Numbered from the stretch's first letter, positions 43,724 through 53,128 are shown. The stretch is DNA of 64,000 bases from UMGS1590 sp900552455 (GCA_963931105.1 OZ007004.1:1984001-2048000), one strand, 5' to 3'. Translations and numbers: made by a program. Notes: generated by a model from the sequence alone, not told the origin.

Positions 43724-45811
43724 GTGAGTAAAATTGACTTCATGAAAAAGATCTTGCGACACACCGCCATCCTTGGTATCGCCAGCGCGCTCTTTGTCGG
43801 CGCTGTGCTGGCAGAGGATGCGCCGTATAAAACCGGCGAAGAACCGATCGCGCCGGGTGTCGTTCATGAATCGCATTATTGGAACACAAACTATGGACCG
43901 ATCCGTTTTGAGGTGCTGGAGTGTGATCTCACAAATCCAAACCTGGATCTGCGGCTCGTCGCCGGTCAGGGAGAATACACAGAGCGCGCCACCGTGCCCG
44001 CCATGGCGCAGAACACCGGCGCCGTCGCCATGATCAACGGCGACTTCTTCAATATGGCGCTGCAGGGATCGCCGATCGGCCCGTCGCTGGTGAACGGTCA
44101 GCTTGGCTCCTCGCCGGCGGTCATTGAGGGGATCTATTCCCTCGGGATCACCGCTGATAACACCGCGATCATCGAGGCTATGAGCTATAATGGCAGCGTC
44201 ACCGCCGCCGACGGCGCAACATTCCCGATTGACGGGCTCAACAAGACCTATTATTGGCACGATCCGTCCGGGCAGGAAAGCCACACCAACACCATTCAGA
44301 TGTACAACGACCTCTGGGGCTCCAGCTCTCGCGGTCATTCTGACAACACAGAGGTGTTGATTGGCGCCGACGGCACCGTTGAGCAGATCTCGCGCCGTTC
44401 GACGTTCCCGTTTGAAGTGCCTGATGGAAAAACCATCCTGCAGGTCAACGGCATCGGCGAAACCTTCATCGACGCCCATTGCCCGATCGGCTCCAAGGTG
44501 CAGATCACGTCTCAGGTTCTGCCAGATCGCAACTGGAAATTCCTCGTCGGTGGTCACGCGCTCCTGGCAGACAACGGACACATGGTGCCATATTATAAGG
44601 ATCTGAGCTCGCTGGCCGGAACGCGCGCGCGTACCGCAGCAGCGGTTTCTCAGGATGGGAAAACCCTCTGGCTCATCACCGCCGAAGGACGCACCAACCG
44701 CAGCGTCGGCGCGCAACTTTCGACGATGGGCTATTTCATGGAATACCTCGGCGCCTGGCGCGCCGTCAATCTCGACGGCGGCGGCTCCACGACGATGGTC
44801 GTGCAGCATCTCGGCGAGACGACGCTCTCCACCGTCACCGCGCCGGAAGGAAACGGCATGCTGCGTCCGGTTGTCAACGGCATCGGCATTTACAACAGCA
44901 CGCCAGTTGGATCCGTTGCCGGATTTATCACCAGCGGCCCAAGCGAAATGGTCGTTGGCGAAACGCGGAGCTTCGGCGTGACGAAGGCCTGGGATGCCAA
45001 TTACCATGCCCTCAGCGTCAATGCTGCTGATTACAGCATCACCTCTGCCAATGGCATGGGCGCTGCAGCAGGCTTGAATTACGTTGCTCTGCAGCCTGGA
45101 ACAGAGACCGTCAACATTACAAGCAGCAGCGGCGCAACCGTATCGCGCAGCCTCAACATCCTCGGCGAAGAAGGGCTCACCAGCCTGCGCGTCGAGACCG
45201 ATCAGTTCATGGTCAGCGATGGTTCCGTCGTCCATGCGACGCTCTACGGCACCAAGACCGACGGCACAGAAGTGCTCCTCGATCCACGCGTTGTGAACTG
45301 GAGTGTGGAAGGCTTCAGCGGCAGCGGTTCGAATGGTTATCTGACTATCGATGCCACCGGCGATGCAGCGAACGGAAAGATCGTCGCCAGCCTTGGCAGC
45401 CTGCGTGGCGAAGCCCTGCTCGGCAACAATTCCTACAACCTGCTCGATCTCTACATCGACAACACCACCTACTGGCTCAACGGCGACAGCTACAGCCTCG
45501 ACCAGCCGCCGATCATCGTAGAAGGCCGCACAATGGTGCCACTGCGACTGATCACCGAAGCCCTCGGCGGTCAGGTGACGTGGACCGATCATGAGACGCC
45601 GATCGCCATTGAGTATGGCGGCCACCACATTGCGCTCACCGTTGGCGATCGGGCCGCCACAGTTGACGGCAACACCGTCGAGACCGACGTGCCGGCGCAG
45701 ATCGTCGGCGACCGCACACTCGTGCCGATCCGCTTCGTTTCTGAGCAGCTCGGCATGGACATCGTTTACGACGACGCCAGCCGCTGTGTCAGCATTTGCG
45801 CGCTGAAATGA
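43724..45811 (+). CDS. Exported phosphodiester glycosidase (NAGPA domain) with copper-amine-oxidase-like domain
   Basis: A 695-residue secreted protein with signal peptide (ILGIASALFVGAVLA). The NAGPA/DUF2233 domain (about 45-395) has AMINGDFFNM, NRSVGAQLSTMGYFMEYLGAWRAV split by loops, and NLDGGGSTTMVV near its end. Middle Ig-like region; C-terminal stalk-like domain (about 580-695) with two repeats, GRTMVPLRLITEALGG and DRTLVPIRFVSEQLG. Such proteins are thought to act on cell-wall glycans. GTG 43724 follows GGAGGG. Confidence 0.88.
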   Translation: MSKIDFMKKILRHTAILGIASALFVGAVLAEDAPYKTGEEPIAPGVVHESHYWNTNYGPIRFEVLECDLTNPNLDLRLVAGQGEYTERATVPAMAQNTGAVAMINGDFFNMALQGSPIGPSLVNGQLGSSPAVIEGIYSLGITADNTAIIEAMSYNGSVTAADGATFPIDGLNKTYYWHDPSGQESHTNTIQMYNDLWGSSSRGHSDNTEVLIGADGTVEQISRRSTFPFEVPDGKTILQVNGIGETFIDAHCPIGSKVQITSQVLPDRNWKFLVGGHALLADNGHMVPYYKDLSSLAGTRARTAAAVSQDGKTLWLITAEGRTNRSVGAQLSTMGYFMEYLGAWRAVNLDGGGSTTMVVQHLGETTLSTVTAPEGNGMLRPVVNGIGIYNSTPVGSVAGFITSGPSEMVVGETRSFGVTKAWDANYHALSVNAADYSITSANGMGAAAGLNYVALQPGTETVNITSSSGATVSRSLNILGEEGLTSLRVETDQFMVSDGSVVHATLYGTKTDGTEVLLDPRVVNWSVEGFSGSGSNGYLTIDATGDAANGKIVASLGSLRGEALLGNNSYNLLDLYIDNTTYWLNGDSYSLDQPPIIVEGRTMVPLRLITEALGGQVTWTDHETPIAIEYGGHHIALTVGDRAATVDGNTVETDVPAQIVGDRTLVPIRFVSEQLGMDIVYDDASRCVSICALK

Positions 45812-45836
45812 TTTCTGAATTGAATGGAGGAAAATG

Positions 45837-46217
45837 ATGACCCTGCTTCGCCTGATCCTTGTGGTGCTGGGCTGCCTTTGTCTGGCGCTCGGCACCCTGG
45901 GTGCATTTCTGCCTGTGCTGCCGACGGTGCCCCTCTATCTTCTGGCAACGCTCCTGTTTGCCAAAAGCTCGGAGCGTCTGCACCGCTGGTTCACCGGTAC
46001 CAGTCTTTACAAAAAGAATCTGGAAAGCTACGTCCAGGGCCAGGGCATGACCCTTGCCACAAAGCTTCGCATCACCGTCACCATTACCATCAGCATGGCC
46101 ATCGGCTGCTGGTTTGTCAGCCATCTGCCAGCGGCGCAGCTCGTTCTCGCCGTCATTTGGATCTGTCTGATGATCTATTTCTTCGCATTCGTGAAGACGA
46201 GAAGAACCATAGAATAG
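45837..46217 (+). CDS. DUF454 family membrane protein (YbaN-like)
   Basis: Small protein of 126 residues with three or four membrane helices. LGAFLPVLPTVPLYLLATLLFAKSS is the hallmark of the YbaN/DUF454 family; function unknown. ATG 45837 lies six bases after GGAGG; ATG 45834 is an alternative. It follows the glycosidase gene by 25 bases and ends at a terminator. Confidence 0.87.
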   Translation: MTLLRLILVVLGCLCLALGTLGAFLPVLPTVPLYLLATLLFAKSSERLHRWFTGTSLYKKNLESYVQGQGMTLATKLRITVTITISMAIGCWFVSHLPAAQLVLAVIWICLMIYFFAFVKTRRTIE

Positions 46218-46223
46218 AAAATA

Positions 46224-46260
46224 GAAGCCCAATCCTGCGAGGATTGGGCTTCTGTTTTTC
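46224..46260. terminator. Bidirectional terminator
   Basis: AGAAGCCCAATCCT (46224-46237) and AGGATTGGGCTTCT (46241-46254), three-base loop, then GTTTTT. It separates the DUF454 gene from the end of the molybdenum operon. Confidence 0.92.
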
Positions 46261-46275
46261 TATGGATAGCATTGC

Positions 46276-47289
46276 TTATTTCATTTGCTTTGCACGCACT
46301 TGGATGAGCTGGGCAGCGATGGAGATGGCGATCTCTGCCGGCGTTTCGGCCTGGATGTCGAGACCGATCGGCGAGGTGATGCGTGCAAAATCGTCGTCGC
46401 CATAGCCGTATTCCTCGCGCAATTTCTGGTACACGCCGGCTTTTTTGCGGGCGCTGCCGATGACGCCAATGTAGCTGGCTGGTGTGCGCAGAAGCTGCGC
46501 CTGGATGACCGCATCGGAGGCGTGTCCGCGCGTCATCACGCAGGCGTAATCCTCGGCGGTAACGCTGATCGCTTCGTCAATGTGGTTGAAATCGACGAGC
46601 AGAACCTCCTCGGCATCTGGGAAAAGCGCTTTCTGCGCAAATTCCTCACGATCATCCATGGCGACACAGCGGAATCCCACATGAGACAGCACAGGCACCA
46701 GCTCCTGAGCGACATGCCCACAGCCGAAGACGTAGACACGGCCGGCGCTGCTCACCTGTTCAATGTAGTAGGAGGCGCCGTCCAGCTCAACGAGCAGCGG
46801 CTTGCGCTTCAGGTGCGCAGTGAGGGCTGCCGGCATTTCAGCGCCGGTAAAGCCGTGGCTGCGGTCGTACAACGCCATGCTGCCTCCTGCGGAGACAGCG
46901 CAGATCAGCCAGAGATCCCCTCCGGCCTGGAAGCGTTCTGCAGCAGTCTCAAAAAGCGCGCGCAGCGCCTGATCCTCGGCCGAGAGATAGGTGAAAAATA
47001 CGCGCACATCACCGCCGCAGATCATGCCCAGCGCCTGCACATCGTCCTTGGTCAGACTGAAATCATGGGCGCGCGAGGCTTTTTCGGCGATGACCTTCTG
47101 GGCGATCTCGATCGAGCGGTGCTCCACGGCGCCGCCGCCGATGGTGCCGTAGAGGCGTCCACTTTCGCCGACGAGCATGTGGGCGCCAGTGCCGCGCGGG
47201 GTTGCGCCGCTGGAAGCGATGACGGTGACGAGCGCCAGATCTTCATTGTTTTTCAGGTGTGATGTTGCGGTCTCAAATAAGATCCTCAT
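46276..47289 (-). CDS. XdhC family protein
   Basis: Member of the XdhC/CoxI family (337 residues), which sulfurates or inserts molybdenum cofactor for hydroxylases. The N-terminal domain has SSGATPRGTGAHMLV and GTIGGGAVEH; the C-terminal Rossmann domain has VYVFGCGHVAQELVPVL and YIGVIGSARKKAGVYQKL. ATG 47289 has AAAGGAG upstream and overlaps the preceding gene by four bases; the longer frame to 47559 is antisense to that gene's own frame. Last gene of the minus-strand molybdenum operon. Confidence 0.92.
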   Translation of the reverse strand: MRILFETATSHLKNNEDLALVTVIASSGATPRGTGAHMLVGESGRLYGTIGGGAVEHRSIEIAQKVIAEKASRAHDFSLTKDDVQALGMICGGDVRVFFTYLSAEDQALRALFETAAERFQAGGDLWLICAVSAGGSMALYDRSHGFTGAEMPAALTAHLKRKPLLVELDGASYYIEQVSSAGRVYVFGCGHVAQELVPVLSHVGFRCVAMDDREEFAQKALFPDAEEVLLVDFNHIDEAISVTAEDYACVMTRGHASDAVIQAQLLRTPASYIGVIGSARKKAGVYQKLREEYGYGDDDFARITSPIGLDIQAETPAEIAISIAAQLIQVRAKQMK

Positions 47290-48338
47290 TGTATGAGCTC
47301 CTTTCCACAGTAGGTGTTGATGGTTTCCTGTAATATTCTGGTAGTTTGCCAGCGCTTTTCCCAGGCAGCCAGTGCTTCCTGGCTCTGACATTTTTTCCTG
47401 CTGGCAGCGAAACGTTCTGCGAGGGGTACGCGCGCTGCGCCCCGCAGGCATTTGTCTGCGATATAGACAATGCTCGCTTCGTCCAGCGCTGGCGTTTCCA
47501 GATCGTGGTGCTGGCGAATGCTCTCGGCAACTGTTGGATAGCCCAGCTTTTCCAGCCAAATTGCGCCAAGCTGTGCGTGATCTGCGTGGGTGCGCGCAAT
47601 ATCGTGCAGAAGCGCTGCCTGTGCGAGCAGCGTGGTGTCAAGGGAGAGGGGGAGGGCGGCGGCGATCTCCAGCGCGAGGGCGCTGACGGCTTCGCAGTGG
47701 CGGATCACCGGCTCTGGTGCGACCTCTTGCAAAAGCGCCAGACAAAGCGCGCGGTCCAGCTCTGGATGCGGCTGGATCGGCGCAGGATCTGTGTGGTTAA
47801 GTGTATTCTTTTCGGCAGTCAGATGCCAGTAGCCGCCGTAGGGAAGCTTGGACAAAACGGCGCTGCCGGTGAGGGTGCGCAGAAAAGCATCGATCACGCC
47901 CTGGTGGGCGACGATCGCGATGTCCCCTGCGGAATCCTGCAGAATCTCAGTCACAGCCGCAGAAAAGCGCGCACATGCATGTGTCAGATCTTCGCCGCCA
48001 GGCATGGTGCGCGTGGGATCTTCGCCGCGTTTGGCGTATTCTTCTGGCCAGCGCTCGGCGATCTCCACAAAGGAGAGACCGTCCCAGAGCCCTGTCGCTT
48101 GCTCCGCCAGATCGTTTTTTATGATCGGCTTGTCGCTGAGATAGCGGGCAGTGTCGTAAGCGCGGCACAGCGGACTTGTGTAAACAGCTGTCAGCGTCGT
48201 CTGCGCAAAGGCGCGTGCGAGCAACGCGCCCTGCAGCTGGCCGAGGGGACCCAGCGGCGTATCGGTCTGTCCGAGACAGATGCGGCTGGCGATGGGAAAA
48301 TCCGGATGACCGTGGCGGATCAGATAGACGCTGCGCAT
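47286..48338 (-). CDS. Histidine phosphatase - HD hydrolase fusion
   Basis: Two phosphohydrolase domains in 350 residues. The first (1-190) is a histidine phosphatase with RHG at 8-10, SPLCRAYDTARYL and AIVAHQGVIDAFL, like alpha-ribazole phosphatases. The second (about 200-350) is an HD domain (HCEAVSALALEIA, LLHDIART, IRQHHDLE). Substrates are unknown, but its place between XdhC and the MocA-ModE fusion suggests work on a cofactor precursor or nucleotide. Start and stop overlap both neighbours. Confidence 0.85.
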   Translation of the reverse strand: MRSVYLIRHGHPDFPIASRICLGQTDTPLGPLGQLQGALLARAFAQTTLTAVYTSPLCRAYDTARYLSDKPIIKNDLAEQATGLWDGLSFVEIAERWPEEYAKRGEDPTRTMPGGEDLTHACARFSAAVTEILQDSAGDIAIVAHQGVIDAFLRTLTGSAVLSKLPYGGYWHLTAEKNTLNHTDPAPIQPHPELDRALCLALLQEVAPEPVIRHCEAVSALALEIAAALPLSLDTTLLAQAALLHDIARTHADHAQLGAIWLEKLGYPTVAESIRQHHDLETPALDEASIVYIADKCLRGAARVPLAERFAASRKKCQSQEALAAWEKRWQTTRILQETINTYCGKELIQ

Positions 48339-49312
48339 TAAAGATCATCCCCAAAATAATGGTCGTAACGGCTGGCGGCGTAATCCCTGATATCTGCCAC
48401 GAACTGGCGGTAGGCTTCCAAAAGCCTTCTGCCGTTCGCTGTGAGATGGCTGCCGCCGCCGCCAGCGCCGCCCTGCACACGATTCAGCACCTCGCCCTTT
48501 GTCTGCGACTCCAGACGCCGGATCATATTCCAGCCGGTGGAGTAGGAGATCTGCATGCGTTTACAGGCGATGCGCACCGAGCCGGTCTCGTCGATGAGCG
48601 CCAGCAGCATGGCCATTTTTTCATCGAAAAATGGCAGCTCGCGGGTGAGGGTGACCTTGATCTCTGTGCGCGCCAGCTGCTTGTTGTGATACTCCAGAAG
48701 TGCCTGATAATCCTGCGGCGTGTCGGCATCGTGAAGAATACCGGCGTCGCGCACCGGCACATGGCAGACAGGCGCGTCCAATGCATTGATGGCGCCGCGC
48801 AGGCCGCCTTCGCCAGGCCAGTCCAGGATCGCCGGAATCAGACGGCTGGCGAGGAGAATGGGATGGCCTTCTGCGCCGCTGCAGACAGGGATGGCGATCT
48901 CTGCCTCTGACGCAATGAGCGCGCGCACTGTGCCGGCAGTGAAAAGCGGAATGTCCACCGGGGTGAAGAGGACCCGGTCGCATTTGCTCTGCAGATAGTC
49001 CAGGCCAATTTTCGCAGAGGCGAACATATCCGTAGATTCGTAGTCGTTGTTGCGTAAAAAGACCAGGCCATTGTCGCTCAGATGTCTTTCCAGCATGTCG
49101 GCTTTAAATCCAGTGACGACGACGATGTGATGAGCGCCTGCCTGACGCAGCGTGGCGACGATGCGTTGGGCGATGGAAATGGCGCCGATGCCCATCATCG
49201 GTTTGAAATCGCCCATACGAGAGGACATGCCGGCAGCGACGATGACGGCGCCGATGGTTGCTTCCGCATGAGGAGCCGCTGTTTGGTTTGTAGTCGCATT
49301 ATGTGCTTGCAT
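48338..49312 (-). CDS. MocA-like NTP transferase fused to a ModE-type DNA-binding domain
   Basis: N-terminal nucleotidyltransferase (about 20-205) with VIVAAGMSSRMGDFKP, like molybdopterin cytidylyltransferase MocA and the family I recall as DVU_1551. The C-terminal winged helix (about 225-315) resembles ModE: SVRIACKRMQISYSTGWNMIRRLE and VQGGAGGGGSHLTANGRRLLEAYRQF. It could both make the cytosine dinucleotide cofactor and regulate transcription. ATG 49312 lies seven bases after GGAGG; TTG 49318 is an alternative. Confidence 0.88.
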   Translation of the reverse strand: MQAHNATTNQTAAPHAEATIGAVIVAAGMSSRMGDFKPMMGIGAISIAQRIVATLRQAGAHHIVVVTGFKADMLERHLSDNGLVFLRNNDYESTDMFASAKIGLDYLQSKCDRVLFTPVDIPLFTAGTVRALIASEAEIAIPVCSGAEGHPILLASRLIPAILDWPGEGGLRGAINALDAPVCHVPVRDAGILHDADTPQDYQALLEYHNKQLARTEIKVTLTRELPFFDEKMAMLLALIDETGSVRIACKRMQISYSTGWNMIRRLESQTKGEVLNRVQGGAGGGGSHLTANGRRLLEAYRQFVADIRDYAASRYDHYFGDDL

Positions 49313-49349
49313 GGTCAAACCTCCAATCGATTTTGCGTGAACGCCGTTA

Positions 49350-50366
49350 TCAATAGCGGCCGAATGTGCAGTTTGGGAAATGGCAGTTGTCGCACATCTG
49401 ACAGAGTCCGCCTTCTCCCAAACGGATCAGGTCGTCCTTGGTCAGCGGATCGCCGCAGAAAATCTGTGGCAGGAGCACATCGAACATCGTCGTCGGACGG
49501 CTGATGGCAGCACCGGGAACGCCAAGCAGTGCAGCCTGATCGAGATAGGCCACCAACGTCATATTTCCTGGCTGAGAAGGAACGCCATAAGAAATGATCT
49601 CGGCGCCCATTTCGCGGATCGCGCTCGGCGTCAGATCGTCGGGATCCACCGACATCCCGCCGGAGAAAATGAGAAGCTCAGCGCCTTCTGCCAGAAGCGC
49701 GCGCCCGGCGCCAACGATCATATCCAGCTCATCGTCGCACACATGAACGCCGAGAATCTCTGCTGGATAGTGAGCAAGCTTTGCTCTGGCGACGCGCTCA
49801 AATTTATCTTTAATGCGGCCGTGGTAGATTTCCGAGCCTGTGATGATGATGCCGACTTTCAGCGGCTTGAAGGGCCGCAGATCGTACAGCTGCTTGTCGG
49901 CGCAAAGCGCTTCTGCTTCAGCGATCTGTCGCTCTTCTGTGACGAGGGGAACGATGCGCATGGATGCTAGACGATCACCAGCTTTCACCGGATAATGATC
50001 CGGCAGCGTCGTGATCGTGATATCGCCGATGCGATTGACAGCTGCAAGCAGCGCCTTGTCGACGCGGAACATGCCGTCCTGATCGGCGAACAGCTGTATC
50101 TTGCCCTCGGAAATGCTGCCGTAGTGTGCGCCATCCACAGCTGTCATCTGGCTCAGTCTGCGCGCAGCATCCTCTTCGTGGATCTCGCCTGCGTTTTCTT
50201 CCCAGATAAAAACATGCTGCTTGCCGATATCCAGAAGCCTTGGGATATCTTCCTGGGTGACCACATGACCGCGCTTAAACGCCGCGCCCTTAAAGCCATC
50301 CACCATCGCAGTGATATCGTGGCATAATGTCATGCCGATCGCGTCCTGTACCTTGACCTTCTTCAT
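49350..50366 (-). CDS. MoeA-like molybdopterin-binding protein with C-terminal Cys motif
   Basis: A 338-residue protein with a MoCF-biosynthesis domain: KVGIIITGSEIYHGRI and ELLIFSGGMSVDPDDLTPSA are the molybdopterin-binding signatures. Length is shorter than MoeA (about 400), and the order of domains is that of the clostridial hydroxylase-associated group. The C-terminus has four cysteines in LCQMCDNCHFPNCTFGRY, a likely metal site. AGGAGACAGG precedes the ATG. Probably inserts molybdate into the pterin for the hydroxylase encoded opposite. Confidence 0.87.
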   Translation of the reverse strand: MKKVKVQDAIGMTLCHDITAMVDGFKGAAFKRGHVVTQEDIPRLLDIGKQHVFIWEENAGEIHEEDAARRLSQMTAVDGAHYGSISEGKIQLFADQDGMFRVDKALLAAVNRIGDITITTLPDHYPVKAGDRLASMRIVPLVTEERQIAEAEALCADKQLYDLRPFKPLKVGIIITGSEIYHGRIKDKFERVARAKLAHYPAEILGVHVCDDELDMIVGAGRALLAEGAELLIFSGGMSVDPDDLTPSAIREMGAEIISYGVPSQPGNMTLVAYLDQAALLGVPGAAISRPTTMFDVLLPQIFCGDPLTKDDLIRLGEGGLCQMCDNCHFPNCTFGRY

Positions 50367-50400
50367 GATTCCTGTCTCCTCCGTTTCTGTACTGAGATAA

Positions 50401-51441
50401 TCAATTTAATAGCATAATATTTTCATTTGGAATGTGTAGTACGATCTCGCTTGCGCGCACGCTCTGCCACAAAGCCTTGTCCACCTCCCAGCCGAGCGGG
50501 GAGGCGTGGGGAGCGCCTTTTGCGCGCACCATGATCGTGTAGCTGAACGGATTTTCGATCTCTTCAAGGACGACAAAATGCGTCGCATTCGGTCCGTCGC
50601 CGTAAAAAATATCGTGCATGCGGATGCCAATATAGTGAAAACCAGCAGGATCTTGCGCAACATCAAGGGAGATGTCCCAGTCTGTCGCTTGGATCCGCTG
50701 TGCGCTGTTCGCTGTAAAGCTGGAAATGTTTTTACAGCCAGTGAGAATCGCCGCCTGTCTGGTGGATGGATCGCGAAATACGTCCGCTTTGTCGCCGCAG
50801 ACATCCAGCTTGCCGTTGCTCAGGATGGCAATCTTATCTGCCAGGCGGAACGTTTCGTCCCTGTCGTGGGACACCAGGATGACCGTTTTTCTGAAATCGC
50901 GCGCAACTTCTCTGAGCTCGCGTTCCAGGCGAAAGCGCAGATGCGTGTCGAGGGCAGAAAACGGCTCGTCCAATAGCAGGATCTCCGGGTCAGACACCAG
51001 GATGCGTGCCAAGGCAGTGCGCTGCTGCTGGCCGCCGGAGATCTGTGATGGATAGCGGTGGGAGAGGTCTGTGATCTCAAAGCGTTCCATGATCTCTGCG
51101 ACCTTTTTCTCTTTTAAGGCGGCGTTTTTTTCACGGCGTGCGCCCATGCGGATGTTATCGAGCACCGTCATTTGCGGAAACAGCGCGTAGTTTTGAAACA
51201 TATAGCCAACGCGGCGTTCCTGCGGCGGGAGATTGATGCGATTTTGGCTGTCGAATAAGACCTTTTCATTCAATATGATACAGCCATCGTCAGGCTTTTC
51301 GATCCCGGCGATACATTTCAATGTCATGCTTTTGCCGCTGCCGGACGCGCCAAGGAGGCCCATCACCTCGTTGTCAGCCTGCAGATGAAGGTCCAGAGAG
51401 AAGTCACCAAAATTTTTCCTCACATCGATTTGAATGGTCAT
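50401..51441 (-). CDS. modC: Molybdate ABC transporter ATP-binding protein
   Basis: ABC ATPase of 346 residues: Walker A GLLGASGSGKSMT, signature SGGQQQRTALARI, Walker B LLLDEPFSALD, and a C-terminal extension of about 110 residues corresponding to a regulatory domain that diverges from the usual TOBE. Powers the ModAB importer. It starts directly at the modB stop. Confidence 0.92.
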   Translation of the reverse strand: MTIQIDVRKNFGDFSLDLHLQADNEVMGLLGASGSGKSMTLKCIAGIEKPDDGCIILNEKVLFDSQNRINLPPQERRVGYMFQNYALFPQMTVLDNIRMGARREKNAALKEKKVAEIMERFEITDLSHRYPSQISGGQQQRTALARILVSDPEILLLDEPFSALDTHLRFRLERELREVARDFRKTVILVSHDRDETFRLADKIAILSNGKLDVCGDKADVFRDPSTRQAAILTGCKNISSFTANSAQRIQATDWDISLDVAQDPAGFHYIGIRMHDIFYGDGPNATHFVVLEEIENPFSYTIMVRAKGAPHASPLGWEVDKALWQSVRASEIVLHIPNENIMLLN

Positions 51442-52134
51442 CTAGGCTTCCCCCAATCGCTGCCGCTGGTTTTTCTGTGTCTTTTGATTTTTCTCGAGCA
51501 GATTCACAGCCAAAAGCACGACAAAAGAGATCGCCAAATTGACGAGCACCCATTTGAATGCGAGCGCGTCATCGTTGGTGCGCCACAGCTGATACACCGT
51601 CGTTGAGATCGTGGCGGTGCGCCCCGGCGTGTAGCCAGCGACCATGCTCGTTGCGCCGTATTCGCCCAAGGCGCGTGCGAACGCGAGCACCGTGCCAGCG
51701 AGAATTCCCTGCTTGCAGTACGGCATGCGAATGTGCCAAAAGATAAATGTGTTTGAAAGTCCCAGCGTTTGTCCGGCGTAGGCCAGATTTTCATCGAAGG
51801 ATTCAAAAGCGCCGCGCGCAGTGCGATACATCAGCGGGAAAATGACCACCGTCGTTGCGAAGATCGCCGACCACCAGGTCATCGTCATCTTGATGCCAAA
51901 CACATCCAGCACAAAGGAGCCGAGAATGCGATTTGGCCCTAACACACGCAAGAGCAGATAGCCGACGACAGTTGGCGGCAAAACCAAAGGGAGGGTGAGC
52001 ACGACGTCCAGCACACCCTTCACAACCCGCGGCGCCTTGGCGATATAATACGCTGAGAAAATTCCAAGAAAGAAAATGATCACCGTACTGATCGCTGCAA
52101 TGCGCAGTGAGTTCCATAATGGGTACCAGTCCAT
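51442..52134 (-). CDS. modB: Molybdate ABC transporter permease
   Basis: Five or six membrane helices in 230 residues, with the ModC-docking loop ARALGEYGATSMVAGYTPGRT, typical of ModB. VVLTLPLVLPPTVVGYLLL is the family N-terminal signature. GGAGGG precedes the ATG. Lies between modA and modC. Confidence 0.94.
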   Translation of the reverse strand: MDWYPLWNSLRIAAISTVIIFFLGIFSAYYIAKAPRVVKGVLDVVLTLPLVLPPTVVGYLLLRVLGPNRILGSFVLDVFGIKMTMTWWSAIFATTVVIFPLMYRTARGAFESFDENLAYAGQTLGLSNTFIFWHIRMPYCKQGILAGTVLAFARALGEYGATSMVAGYTPGRTATISTTVYQLWRTNDDALAFKWVLVNLAISFVVLLAVNLLEKNQKTQKNQRQRLGEA

Positions 52135-52177
52135 GGTGCAAACCCTCCCTTCAGATCAAATGGGCAATGTCGACAGA

Positions 52178-53053
52178 TCATTCGTTGATGGCTGTGAAGC
52201 CGACTTCTTCAAATACTGCGTCCGCGTCGTCGCTGGTCAGAAAATCCAGATAATCCTTTGCAACGTCCGGATTCTTCGATACGTTGAGAACCGCTGCCGG
52301 ATAGATGACCTGTCCGCACATTTCCGGTGTTGCCGTGTCCACGACCGTCAGGCCTGCGGAATACGCATCCGTTTGATAGATGATCCCGCAGTCAACAGCG
52401 GCTTCGCTCACCTGTGTGGTGACTTCCTTAACATTGGAGCCGTAGGTGATGTTCCCGGCGTTTGCGAGCGCAGTTTCATCCAGACCCAGATAGGTCAGGA
52501 TCTTCTGCGTGTACTGACCAACCGGCACATCGCTGTTGCCCATTGCCAGCAGGATGCTACCGTCTTCAAGACCAGCCTTCATATCGTCGTAGGAGTTGAT
52601 ATTCTTTGGATTGTCGTCAGGCACAGCCAGCGCCACCTTGTTTTCAAGAATGTCAAAGCGGCTGTCTTCCAGGACAAAATCCAGGCCTTCGGTGTTGACT
52701 GAAGGATCTGCGTTGGCATCCAGCTGATCCATCTGCAGCTGACCAGCAGAAATGAAAACGTCACAATCGGCGCCTTCCTGGATCTGCGTTTTCAACGTTC
52801 CGGAAGAGTCAAAGTTCAGCACAACGTCTACATTTGGATTTTCTTCCATGTAGGCGTTGCTCAGCTCAGTCAGCGTTTCTGTCATCGATGCAGCAGCGAA
52901 AACGACAAGCTCCACCTGGTCAGCTTCAGTTTCAGCTGATGCGGATGCCGGAGCGCTCGACGAGGAGTCGTCGCTTGCGTTTCCACCACAGCCAGCCAGC
53001 ATGCTGCCAGATAGAAGTCCTACGAGTAACAGTGCGGTCAGTTTCTTTTTCAT
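52178..53053 (-). CDS. modA: Molybdate-binding lipoprotein
   Basis: Substrate-binding protein of 291 residues with lipobox LAGC (Cys22) and a Ser/Ala-rich linker. Type II periplasmic-binding fold with VFAAASMTETLTELS, LNFDSSGTLKTQI and YPAAVLNVSKNPDVAKDYLDFL. ModA binds molybdate or tungstate; the two cannot be told apart here. First gene of the seven-gene minus-strand operon, behind a promoter with twin palindromes. Confidence 0.94.
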   Translation of the reverse strand: MKKKLTALLLVGLLSGSMLAGCGGNASDDSSSSAPASASAETEADQVELVVFAAASMTETLTELSNAYMEENPNVDVVLNFDSSGTLKTQIQEGADCDVFISAGQLQMDQLDANADPSVNTEGLDFVLEDSRFDILENKVALAVPDDNPKNINSYDDMKAGLEDGSILLAMGNSDVPVGQYTQKILTYLGLDETALANAGNITYGSNVKEVTTQVSEAAVDCGIIYQTDAYSAGLTVVDTATPEMCGQVIYPAAVLNVSKNPDVAKDYLDFLTSDDADAVFEEVGFTAINE

Positions 53054-53088
53054 CTCGAATCCCTCCTTAGTTGATGATGTAAAATGTG

Positions 53089-53108
53089 CGAAATGACACG
53101 AAATGACA
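53089..53108. repeat. Tandem decamer in the modA leader
   Basis: CGAAATGACA twice in direct tandem, then CGAAAC. It lies in the 5' leader of modA on the minus strand. Confidence 0.7.
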
Positions 53109-53128
53109 CGAAACGCTTTGTGACTATT

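Noticed and set aside
42830..45895. A 1,021-codon minus-strand ORF
   Set aside because: Only its last 250 codons (the TtcA-like protein) are real; the rest is antisense to the signal-peptide-bearing NAGPA gene and shows no protein features.
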